A stretch of 8,095 bases of DNA. It comes from Chlamydiota bacterium (GTDB taxonomy: Bacteria > Chlamydiota > Chlamydiia > Chlamydiales > VGMA01). The stretch is taken from assembly GCA_016866575.1 (NCBI GenBank), contig VGMA01000072.1, forward strand, positions 1-8,095, given 5' to 3'. A program made the translations under genes and the position numbers. Below, piece after piece: positions 1 through 6,402 of the stretch. Under the pieces are notes generated by a model that was given only the letters and a program-made list of their open reading frames with translations, was not told the origin of the DNA and searched no databases. Each line of letters starts with the position of its first letter. Position 1 is the first letter of the stretch.

Positions 1-2
1 CA

Positions 3-254
3 GAGACTTTATTTAAAGAGCTTGAGCAAGAAGCGGCTGTAAAAAATATAGAAACACCAATTAATCAAGAATCTCTTTCCGGAAATCATTACGAAGAGTA
101 TTATGATCCTCTGTTCGCACCTAAAGTGATGAACAACGATTTAGAAGATAAGGGGCTAGTTTCTGAAGAACCTCGAAAAGGGGAAACTTTAGAAGAAGCC
201 ACTCCGGAAGAAATAGAAATTCCGAGTCATTTGAACGATCACACACATCTGTGA
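3..254 (+). CDS. C-terminal end of an unidentified acidic protein (5' partial)
   Basis: One frame is open from the window edge to TGA at 252-254, giving 83 residues; the other two forward frames hit stops within the first 42 bases. The tail is strongly acidic, with many Glu and Asp (for example EEYYDPLF and GETLEEATPEEIEI), and has no membrane segment. It reads as a low-complexity, probably unstructured C-terminus. I do not recognise the family and the start is outside the window. The stop is six bases before a tRNA gene, so the two may be co-transcribed, with the tRNA released by processing. Confidence 0.6.
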   Translation, partial: ETLFKELEQEAAVKNIETPINQESLSGNHYEEYYDPLFAPKVMNNDLEDKGLVSEEPRKGETLEEATPEEIEIPSHLNDHTHL

Positions 255-260
255 TCTTCG

Positions 261-343
261 GCCCAGGTGGTGGAATGGTAGACACAAAGGACTTAAAATC
301 CTTTGTCAGTAATGGCGTGCGGGTTCGAGTCCCGCCCTGGGCA
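261..343 (+). tRNA. tRNA-Leu, anticodon UAA
   Basis: The cloverleaf can be drawn in full. The acceptor stem is GCCCAGG (261-267) with CCTGGGC (336-342), and the discriminator base is A343. The anticodon stem is AAGGA (287-291) with TCCTT (299-303) around the loop CTTAAAA, with anticodon TAA at 294-296, which decodes UUA (and UUG by wobble). The T arm is GCGGG/CCCGC around TTCGAGT (319-335). A long variable arm (304-318) marks a class II tRNA, as expected for leucine. The 3' CCA is not encoded and must be added by a nucleotidyltransferase. No integrase or repeated tRNA 3' end is visible, so nothing suggests use as an attachment site. Confidence 0.97.
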
Positions 344-563
344 ATCCTTCCACATAAACATTACGTAGACAGTTTATAAAAATCCTACAGTAATGAGCCT
401 TAAGCAGTTTTAACTACTATAGACAGATTCAGATCACAAATAGTACGGGGCGTAAATCGTTTCTTCTGTTAAAATGTTTAGGATCCAAATCAGCGAGATC
501 AACAGCTACAAAAAAGCAAATTTCAATAAATTGCCTGACGAAAATTTTTATTTATGAAGCAAT

Positions 564-1664
564 ATGAGTCGATTTAAGAAAACAGATTGTCTAGCTTTTG
601 GGCTTGCAATATTTGCTATGTTCTTTGGTGCAGGAAATATTATTTTCCCTCTAGCGCTCGGGCAATTAGCACTTGATAAAACTCCGTGGCAGCTTTTGGG
701 TTTTCTTTTCACCGCGGTTTTTATCCCTTTTTTAGGTCTTGTAGCCTTGTTTAGATCAGGGGGAAAAGTACAAGGCTTTTTTGCTCCCTTAGGCAAGATA
801 TTAGGTTTAGTTGTTGCTATGATTGTAATTTCGCTTCTAGGCCCTTTTGGAGCCGCTCCAAGGTGTATTTTGCTCATGCACTCAACACTGTCGCTTTGCT
901 TTTCATCGCTTCCTTTAATGACGTTCAGCTTCATTTCTTGTTTAGTGATTTTCTTTTTTTCCTTTCGGGAAAACCGCTTAGTAAAGTGGCTTGGCTACGT
1001 TTTATCACCTTTGATGCTGATTTTTTTGTTGTTTGTCATGTTGAAAGGATTTATCTGTGCACCTGAGGTTTTGATGCATTCTACCGATGGATCCCATGCT
1101 CAACATGTCTGGAAGGGGCTCATAGAAGGGTACAATACGATGGATCTTCTAGCTGCCTGTTTTTTTGCTCCTATTGTGATATCATCACTCAGTCAAGAGC
1201 AAAGCAAGAAGGATCTCAATAGATTTGTGCTCTCAGCGAGTTTGATAGGGGCTGTACTTTTGGCGTTAGTGTACATCGGTTTTTCTTATTTAGCCTACTA
1301 TCATGCAAGCATGTTAGCAGGAACTTCTAAAGAGGAGCTTTTAGGAAAAATAGCCATCATTGTCCTAGGTCCTAAAGCTTCAATTATCGTAGGATTAACT
1401 GTTGTATTTGCCTGCTTAACTACTGCTATTGCGCTTATTGCTGCTTTTGCAAACTTTGTTCAAAAAGAGCTTTTGTTAAAAAAGATGAGTTATAAGTCCA
1501 CTTTAGCGATTTCATTAGCAATCACTTTTTTCGTCACTACATTAGAATTTCAGGGTGTCGCTTCTTTACTAGGTCCTCTATTAAAGTTTTTTTATCCAGG
1601 ATTGATTCTTCTTACCCTGTACAATTTGATAAAACCTGTTGCTTTAGAGTTAAAGGCAAGCTAG
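564..1664 (+). CDS. brnQ: Branched-chain amino acid:cation symporter, BrnQ (LIVCS) family
   Basis: This inner-membrane secondary carrier takes up Leu, Ile and Val with Na+ or H+; a host-dependent bacterium would use it to import these amino acids. Family signatures seen are FFGAGNIIFP in the first helix (residues 20-29), LGPFGAAPR (92-100) and EGYNTMDLLAACFFAPIV (188-205), all matching conserved BrnQ blocks. About ten hydrophobic segments can be counted, roughly at residues 10-30, 44-63, 75-95, 107-133, 142-162, 192-209, 223-246, 263-294, 311-328 and 335-357. At 366 residues it is shorter than E. coli BrnQ (about 440), but it is colinear with short loops, so I read it as compact rather than broken. 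The ATG at 564 follows GAAG (554-557). The 220-base gap upstream (344-563) holds no gene and no convincing promoter. The final stop is 64 bases before the next gene. Confidence 0.9.
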   Translation: MSRFKKTDCLAFGLAIFAMFFGAGNIIFPLALGQLALDKTPWQLLGFLFTAVFIPFLGLVALFRSGGKVQGFFAPLGKILGLVVAMIVISLLGPFGAAPRCILLMHSTLSLCFSSLPLMTFSFISCLVIFFFSFRENRLVKWLGYVLSPLMLIFLLFVMLKGFICAPEVLMHSTDGSHAQHVWKGLIEGYNTMDLLAACFFAPIVISSLSQEQSKKDLNRFVLSASLIGAVLLALVYIGFSYLAYYHASMLAGTSKEELLGKIAIIVLGPKASIIVGLTVVFACLTTAIALIAAFANFVQKELLLKKMSYKSTLAISLAITFFVTTLEFQGVASLLGPLLKFFYPGLILLTLYNLIKPVALELKAS

Positions 1665-1676
1665 CAGAATCGTCTA

Positions 1677-1706
1677 TTGATCTTTTACTTTCCTCAAGAA
1701 TATACT
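1677..1706 (+). promoter_or_regulatory. Sigma-70-type promoter for the GH18 gene
   Basis: TTGATC (1677-1682) and TATACT (1701-1706) are separated by 18 bases, matching the consensus at 4/6 and 5/6 positions. The start of transcription would fall near 1713. A strong ribosome binding site, AGGAGG (1718-1723), lies five bases before the ATG at 1729, so the mRNA leader would be only about 16 bases. Confidence 0.55.
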
Positions 1707-1728
1707 AAAATTTTTTTAGGAGGAATCG

Positions 1729-2865
1729 ATGAAATATTTTTTAGCGATGTTTTTTGCTTTAAGTTCTTTGAGTGCCGGATGTGGTACCTATTTTGACACT
1801 GGAGCGTTCAATCCTTGGAATTTTCTAGTTTGGAGCAATCCTGATGATTCAGAAGTGCTCAATCTTCCCTTGTATGAAACATATCTTGAGGGTTTATTTT
1901 CAAGCCTTGAGCAAAATGATTATGATGCAATCTATCTTGCCTTTTCTCAAATTGCCGATATTGATTATTTAGCCGATCCATCTAGTTGGAGTAGCGGTAA
2001 AGTTAATGCAAGTGATGTCTATATCAAAAATCTATTGATGCAAATCTATCAAAATTGCCCGCAAGGGACGATGGAGCTTTTTTTTAATACCTTCATTTCG
2101 TATGCGCATAAGCACAATGTAAAGGTCTATTTGTCTTTTGGTGGAGAAGCAGCGTCCGGTGTGAAGATATGTCCAAATCCCCAAGATGCCGCAGATCAGC
2201 AAGCTCGTAAACTTGCTTCATATCTCATCGATTTTAATTTTGATGGCGCCGATTTTGATCTTGAAGATGGAGCAATTTCACAAAATAATACTCAAGAAGA
2301 AATCGACACTTTTTTTTCTACTCTAAAAATGGAGCTTCAAGCTGAGTCAAAAACCTCTTCTTTGACAGTTATGGGTGACATTCGCTGGGCTACAATAGCC
2401 GGTAATTTAAAAGAGCATTTCCATTTTGTGCAGCTTATGCTCTATGGGTCAGGAGGAGTGGGTGGAAAGTACTATATCAATGCGGTCAATGATACATGGG
2501 GCATCACAAAATGGATCGATGTTGTAGGCAAAGAAAATGCTTCTATGATTTGTGTAGGTTTTCAAGATGATACATACTATGAAAATCCTTCAGCTTCAGC
2601 TAGTGGAATCTATATTGTAGATCCAAATAGCCGATGACGCTCAGCTCAAATGGTCGATCAGCAAATGTTAAACGATCTAAAAGCTGCGTCATATCCAAAT
2701 ACTCTTGGAAAATCTTTTTGGTGGCCCTCGATTTCTGTAAAAGGATCTAAAGGGACAGCTCGTTATGGTTTGGGGCCGAATAATAGTTCAGATTTCTTGT
2801 CGCAAGCTATGATTGATTTTACAAAAACTACAAAGAAGAGTGCTCGCCTTTCTTCTCAAAAGTAG
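1729..2865 (+). pseudogene. GH18 chitinase-like exported protein, interrupted by an in-frame TGA
   Basis: The reading frame runs from ATG 1729 to TAG 2863-2865 (379 codons) with one internal stop, TGA 2635-2637. The first 302 residues carry a signal peptide ending SLSAGC (Cys18), which could be a relaxed lipobox or a signal peptidase I site. They also hold the two hallmarks of glycoside hydrolase family 18: the SFGGE strand (136-140) and DGADFDLE (172-179), which fits DGxDxDxE with Glu179 as catalytic acid. QLMLYG (235-240) is in the place of the family's MxYD, with Gly instead of Asp. The part after TGA includes SFWWPSIS, which looks like the last barrel strand with its substrate-stacking Trp, so the 302-residue product alone would lack barrel closure. 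The ATG at 2650 is in the same frame and has no ribosome binding site, so the tail is not a separate gene. Substrate could be chitin or another GlcNAc polymer. Decay, read-through or sequence error are all possible. Confidence 0.75.
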
Positions 2866-2878
2866 ATAGTTTTTATAG

Positions 2879-2910
2879 ATGGCACCTCTTTTTGATGTGC
2901 CATTTTTTTT
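2879..2910 (+). terminator. Rho-independent terminator after the GH18 gene
   Basis: The stem ATGGCAC (2879-2885) pairs with GTGCCAT (2897-2903) around an 11-base loop and is followed by a run of eight T (2903-2910). It begins 14 bases after the end of the GH18 frame. The converging antiporter gene ends at 2916; on the minus strand the hairpin lacks a good U run, so termination there would be weak. Confidence 0.8.
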
Positions 2911-2915
2911 CATAG

Positions 2916-4127
2916 TTAAGAAGGATTGTGTTTTTCTTTCCACTTAAGCACAATATTTAACGCAATAGGTGAAAGTACTGTGGTTAAAGCGATTACGACT
3001 ATGATCGCAGCATAAATATCGTTTGTGAGGATGTTTGTCATCAAAGCGATGTTGGCAAATATCAGCCCAACCTCTCCTCTTGGTATCATCGCAGTGCCGA
3101 TAATCCATTTGTTTTCCATCGACTCTTTGAAAAGAAAAAAGCCGCTAAAGAGTTTTCCTGCAATTGCAACAAATAATAAAGATAGAGTCAACGACCATAT
3201 CAGCGGTGAATTCCAAGCAATCGGTTTAAGATTCAAGGATAGGCCAATTGAAACGAAAAAAATAGGGGCAAATAGATGGACAATAGGATTGATTTGTTCT
3301 TCAATTTTTTGTGAAAATTCGGGCGCCTCGTTCAGAAAAGCGGCAAAAGGAAAGAAAAAATGTCTAGACATAGCAAGCCCTGCTGCAAAGCCCCCAAGAA
3401 GTTTAGATGCTCCTATTGTCTGAGCTATCCAAGCAAAAATCAAAATTAAGGAAACAAGGGTTGTTGGTAAAAGGCCCGGAATGTGTTTTTTTTCACCCCA
3501 TTTTCTCACTAAAAACGAGACCACTTTTGTAGCAAGAGGAGAAAGTAAGAAAAAGATACAAATAAACGCTAAAATTTTTAGACCACTAAAAAGGTTGGGG
3601 GTATTTCTCATAGAAAACTCATAAAGAGTTGCAAGCATGATGATACCAAATATATCATCCAAAACAGCAGCGCCTATGATGATCTCAGCAGCTTTTTGGT
3701 TTTGCTGCTTTAAGTCTCTTAACACCCTTAAACTAATTCCAATACTAGTGGCTGTAAATGTAGAGGCGATAAATAAGCTTGGTAGAATTTCAAACGAAAA
3801 GAGATAGAAGCTAACAACAAAACCTAAAATAAAGGGAAGTGTAACACCTGCTAAAGCGACGACAGAAGCTTTCGGCCCATTGACTGCTAAGCGTACCACA
3901 TCGGTTTCGATGCCGATTTGGAAAAGCTATAAAATGATTCCTATTTGTGCTAAAAGTTCAATAGCAGGAGTAAGTGTAATTATACCAAGTAAGCTTGGTC
4001 CGATAAGGACTCCGGCGGCTAATTCTCCGATGACAACAGGCATTTTTAGTTAATTGGTGATTTCACCAAAAATTCTCGCGCTGATCAAAATCAGAGCTAT
4101 TTGTAAAAGAAAAGTGTGCGCTTCCAT
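2916..4127 (-). pseudogene. CPA2/NapA-type Na+/H+ antiporter, with two in-frame stop codons
   Basis: A single minus-strand frame runs from ATG 4127-4125, preceded by AGAAGAGG at good spacing, to the stop at 2916. It is about 403 residues, a normal length for CPA2 antiporters without a regulatory domain. Two stops interrupt it: TAA 4052-4050 (codon 26) and TAG 3929-3927 (codon 67). Protein similarity continues across both, with GEIT before the first, then VIGELAAGVLIGPSLLG, and FQIGIETDV directly after the second. The ion-binding Asp pair of the NapA group is kept at codons 157-158 (AAVLDDIFG), as is TATSIGISLRVL. No frameshift is seen. The open part after codon 67 (from about 3899) lacks the first two helices and has no ribosome binding site, so a working protein from it is unlikely. 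If intact, the gene would have exchanged Na+ or K+ for H+ across the inner membrane. Confidence 0.8.
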
Positions 4128-4198
4128 TTTAGCCTCTTCTTAGCACAGAAGATGTTTTTCTATGCAAAATATTTTATACCATTTTTTAGGATCTGGTT

Positions 4199-4227
4199 TT
4201 GTAAAAATAGTATGAAGATGGTACAAT
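4199..4227 (+). promoter_or_regulatory. Candidate promoter for the GNAT-Nudix gene
   Basis: TTGTAA (4199-4204) and TACAAT (4222-4227) are separated by the optimal 17 bases, matching consensus at 4/6 and 5/6 positions. Transcription would start near 4233-4235, only about seven bases before ATG 4241 and downstream of the alternative TTG at 4229. That argues for the ATG start and an almost leaderless message. Only a sequence match supports it. Confidence 0.4.
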
Positions 4228-4240
4228 TTTGAGAAAAAAT

Positions 4241-5188
4241 ATGCGTTTAGAAAAGCTTACAGAATGTCATTTAGAACTTTTGATGAATTGGCTAAATGAG
4301 CCACACATCAAAGGCGTTTACGATAATGGCTATACCAACATAGAAGATGTGAGAAAGAAATTTCTTTACTCAAAAGATCAGCGTTACATCGCTTATGACA
4401 ATCTTAAGCCTGTTGGATATATCCATAGCTATGTATTTGATCAAAGCTCACCTTTTGCTCATAAAAATGGAAAGACTTTAGGGATCGATCTTTTCATAGG
4501 GGATCGAGATGTTATAAGAAAAGGGTGCGGATCAAGAATGGTTTTTGCTCTTTTAGATCAGATTCAAGCAGATGTAGAAAGAGTCGTTGTTGAAGTAGAC
4601 CATTTCAACTTACCTTCAATCCAATTTTTTCAAAAATGTGGGTTTTTGCTCTTAGGTAAAGAAAAAAATCTTCTTTTTTTTGCGATGAACATCCGAAGGG
4701 CTGCAAGAGCTCTTTTATGGAATGTAGATAAGGGGTTTCTTTTGATCGAGATGGTTTCTACCGGTCATCATTACAAAGAGATTGATAAGAGAAGAGGTTT
4801 TACTTCTACCCAAAAAGAAGGAAAACTTCCCTCTTTTTGGGTAACACCCGGCGGTAAAATCGAAGTCAATGAAACCCTAGAAGAAGCCCTAATTCGCGAG
4901 ATTTGGGAAGAAGTAGGAATCAGAGAAATCCAAATAGGGGATATGATTGCTGAAGAGCATAAAATATCAGTACTAGATCACTTTCCGACTCACATCATCA
5001 ATTACCTTTTTTTAGTGCACACTCCTGATTGCATTATCAATACATCTTTCGCTACTCCCTATGAGCAAAAGAACACTCTACAGACGAAATGGTGGTCTAT
5101 AGAGGAGTTTTTTTTAAGTAAGGTAGAAACTATTCCGGCAAATCTTGCTTTTGCGTTAGAGGCTTTGATAGTAGAAAGTTTTCCATAA
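4241..5188 (+). CDS. GNAT acetyltransferase-Nudix hydrolase fusion protein
   Basis: The 315-residue protein has two enzyme domains. Residues 1 to about 152 fit a GNAT N-acetyltransferase of the RimJ/AAC(6') style: GIDLFIGDRD (81-90), then an acetyl-CoA loop RKGCGS (93-98), and the typical ending NLPSIQFFQKCGF (123-135). Residues about 155-300 are a Nudix hydrolase, whose box GX5EX7REUXEEXGU is met exactly by residues 205-227: Gly205, Glu211, Arg219-Glu220, Glu223-Glu224 and Gly226. The expected activities are acetyl transfer to an amine and Mg-dependent cleavage of a nucleoside-diphosphate-linked compound; neither substrate can be told from sequence. I chose ATG 4241 over the TTG at 4229 because a candidate promoter would initiate between them. 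The ribosome binding site is weak (GAG at 4231-4233). The gene diverges from the broken antiporter and stands alone on its strand. Confidence 0.85.
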   Translation: MRLEKLTECHLELLMNWLNEPHIKGVYDNGYTNIEDVRKKFLYSKDQRYIAYDNLKPVGYIHSYVFDQSSPFAHKNGKTLGIDLFIGDRDVIRKGCGSRMVFALLDQIQADVERVVVEVDHFNLPSIQFFQKCGFLLLGKEKNLLFFAMNIRRAARALLWNVDKGFLLIEMVSTGHHYKEIDKRRGFTSTQKEGKLPSFWVTPGGKIEVNETLEEALIREIWEEVGIREIQIGDMIAEEHKISVLDHFPTHIINYLFLVHTPDCIINTSFATPYEQKNTLQTKWWSIEEFFLSKVETIPANLAFALEALIVESFP

Positions 5189-5216
5189 AAACTATAGAGC
5201 ATTCTCTATAGTTTGC
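5187..5216. terminator. Bidirectional terminator hairpin between converging genes
   Basis: AAACTATAGAG (5189-5199) and CTCTATAGTTT (5204-5214) form a perfect 11-bp stem with loop CATT. It sits between the GNAT-Nudix stop (5186-5188) and the stop of the minus-strand gene (5219-5221). On the minus strand the stem runs straight into TTTTT, a good U run; on the plus strand the tail GTTTGCTTCTATTTT is less regular. It therefore best suits the minus-strand gene and probably serves both. Confidence 0.75.
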
Positions 5217-5218
5217 TT

Positions 5219-6325
5219 CTATTTTCTTAGTAGAGGTTGAAAAGAGATTCCCATGAGGTCTAGATGGGAAAAAAGCTGCGGGTGCTCTTTTTTGTAATTA
5301 ATGAAGGCCCTTTCAACTTGTAAGGCAAGGTAGCTTTTCCTAGATGAAGTAACGTTTTGGATGAAATCTTTTGCTTGTTGATCAACATGCATTTGGAACT
5401 CAAATTTTACTTGCTCCGGTGTGTCCGCCCAGATTCTTTTTAACAAATCTTTGATGTATCTTGTATCAGAAACATCAGAAGGAGCGTCTTCATTTGATCC
5501 GTTTTTGGCTTTGTCAGCTTTAGCTTTTTTGATTTTTATAAAATCCCATAGCTCTTCTATAAACGTGGTGAAGTTTTGATTCTCGATTGATTTTATACGT
5601 GCTTGATAGAGCTTTAAAGTTCCATCCATTAAAGGAGTTTTTGGGCATTGACTGCCAAGATTTGTATAAATAGGCATGCACGTCGTATTGATAAAATTGA
5701 GAATGTCTTCATGCGCATGCTCTGAAATAAGAAGAGTATCAATAGTTGATGATTTAAAATCCTCGATACTTGCATGGTTTTTTGCTAGCTCCGCTTTAAG
5801 ATCTTCCGGTAGTAAATCAAAAATGTTTGAAATACTTTGCTGCATGGTTGAGCTAGAATAATGTGCAATTTCAAAGACTGGTTCAAAAGGTTGTAGCCAG
5901 CTGAAAAGAGTTTGTAGGTAGTTAGGAATCTCTTGTCTTGCTAGCGGGAATACGCTGCTTTTACACGCCATCATAAAGAAAAATAGGGCTGTATGAGAAC
6001 GAACTTGTATATTTTCGTGATGAGATTTTTCGAGCACATTGATAGCTTGTGTCATCTCAATTGGAATAGAGCGAGAGGGTGATCTTAAAGAGTTTGAACA
6101 CCACAAGGCAAATCCTATAATCGCCCAGATAGGCAAGAAAACCACAGCAATGATCGTTAGGCATATGTCACTTGCAGAGCAGACTCTCTCACTTTTCATT
6201 AGTGGCGGCAGCTCGATAGAGTCTTCTCTAGAGCTTTCACTTATTAAAGAGGGAGTAGGGCTATATGAGCGAAGCTCTTCGTGTGCATTTGAAGCTGATT
6301 GATGAATAGGATGAATTGAGCTCAT
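5219..6325 (-). CDS. Unknown protein with Ser-rich N-terminus and one hydrophobic segment; possible secreted or inclusion-type protein
   Basis: I do not recognise this 368-residue protein. Residues 1-45 are Ser-rich (12 Ser) and look disordered. Residues about 53-76 (from ICLTIIAVVF to GFALWC) form one long hydrophobic segment with a central Pro, either a single transmembrane helix or a tight hairpin. The remaining ~290 residues are hydrophilic and mostly helical in character, with a charged patch KIKKAKADKAK near residue 260. There is no cleavable signal peptide at the N-terminus. The ATG at 6325 is preceded by GGGGGA seven bases away. The gene has its own near-consensus promoter just after dnaJ, and a hairpin there covers the ribosome binding site in any dnaJ read-through message. 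A disordered Ser-rich start followed by a membrane segment would fit a chlamydial type III-secreted membrane protein, but this is inference only; a plain inner-membrane protein is equally possible. Confidence 0.7.
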   Translation of the reverse strand: MSSIHPIHQSASNAHEELRSYSPTPSLISESSREDSIELPPLMKSERVCSASDICLTIIAVVFLPIWAIIGFALWCSNSLRSPSRSIPIEMTQAINVLEKSHHENIQVRSHTALFFFMMACKSSVFPLARQEIPNYLQTLFSWLQPFEPVFEIAHYSSSTMQQSISNIFDLLPEDLKAELAKNHASIEDFKSSTIDTLLISEHAHEDILNFINTTCMPIYTNLGSQCPKTPLMDGTLKLYQARIKSIENQNFTTFIEELWDFIKIKKAKADKAKNGSNEDAPSDVSDTRYIKDLLKRIWADTPEQVKFEFQMHVDQQAKDFIQNVTSSRKSYLALQVERAFINYKKEHPQLFSHLDLMGISFQPLLRK

Positions 6326-6331
6326 ATAAAA

Positions 6332-6382
6332 TCCCCCAAGTTGTATAAAGATTTTCTAAAGAAAATTATAGAACTTGGGAGA
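6332..6382 (-). promoter_or_regulatory. Long hairpin covering the ribosome binding site of the unknown gene
   Basis: In minus-strand RNA, 6382-6372 pairs with 6342-6332 (11 bp, with one G-U pair). After a C/C mismatch, TATA 6370-6367 pairs with 6347-6344. Then, past a three-base bulge, GAAAAT/ATTTTC (6366-6361 with 6356-6351) closes a four-base loop. The 3' arm contains the whole GGGGGA ribosome binding site of the gene starting at 6325. It is followed by ATTTTAT, so the same structure could also act as a modest terminator for dnaJ. It begins 20 bases after the dnaJ stop. Confidence 0.6.
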
Positions 6383-6392
6383 ATCTAGTCAA
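6365..6392 (-). promoter_or_regulatory. Near-consensus sigma-70 promoter for the 368-residue protein
   Basis: On the minus strand TTGACT (6392-6387, 5/6 match) and TATAAT (6370-6365, 6/6 match) are separated by 16 bases. It is the best promoter in the window. Transcription would begin near 6358, inside the loop of the hairpin described at 6332-6382, so this transcript keeps only the 3' arm and leaves the ribosome binding site free. The leader would be about 33 bases. Confidence 0.65.
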
Positions 6393-6402
6393 CTAAAAGC
6401 TT

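Noticed and set aside
261..343. tRNA-Leu as an integration site for a mobile element
   Set aside because: No integrase, and no second copy of the tRNA 3' end was seen downstream in the window.
344..563. Promoter or small gene between tRNA-Leu and brnQ
   Set aside because: TAAAAT at 470-475 and TATAGA at 418-423 lack acceptable -35 partners, and the only short frames have no ribosome binding site; a TAGACAG repeat (366 and 420) is too short to mean much.
548..934. Minus-strand 128-residue open frame opposite brnQ
   Set aside because: It is antisense to a clear membrane transporter, and has Lys/Pro-rich composition typical of the complement of hydrophobic codons.
2635..2637. UGA recoded as Trp or selenocysteine
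   Set aside because: Trp is encoded by TGG throughout the other genes, TGA ends the first partial gene at 252-254, and no selenocysteine insertion hairpin is evident; GH18 enzymes do not use selenocysteine here.
2650..2865. Independent 71-residue gene after the GH18 stop
   Set aside because: It is in the same frame as the GH18 gene, lacks a ribosome binding site, and looks like the end of the barrel domain.
3025..3423. Plus-strand 132-residue open frame opposite the antiporter
   Set aside because: It is the antisense shadow of a well-supported antiporter frame, with no ribosome binding site or recognisable motif.
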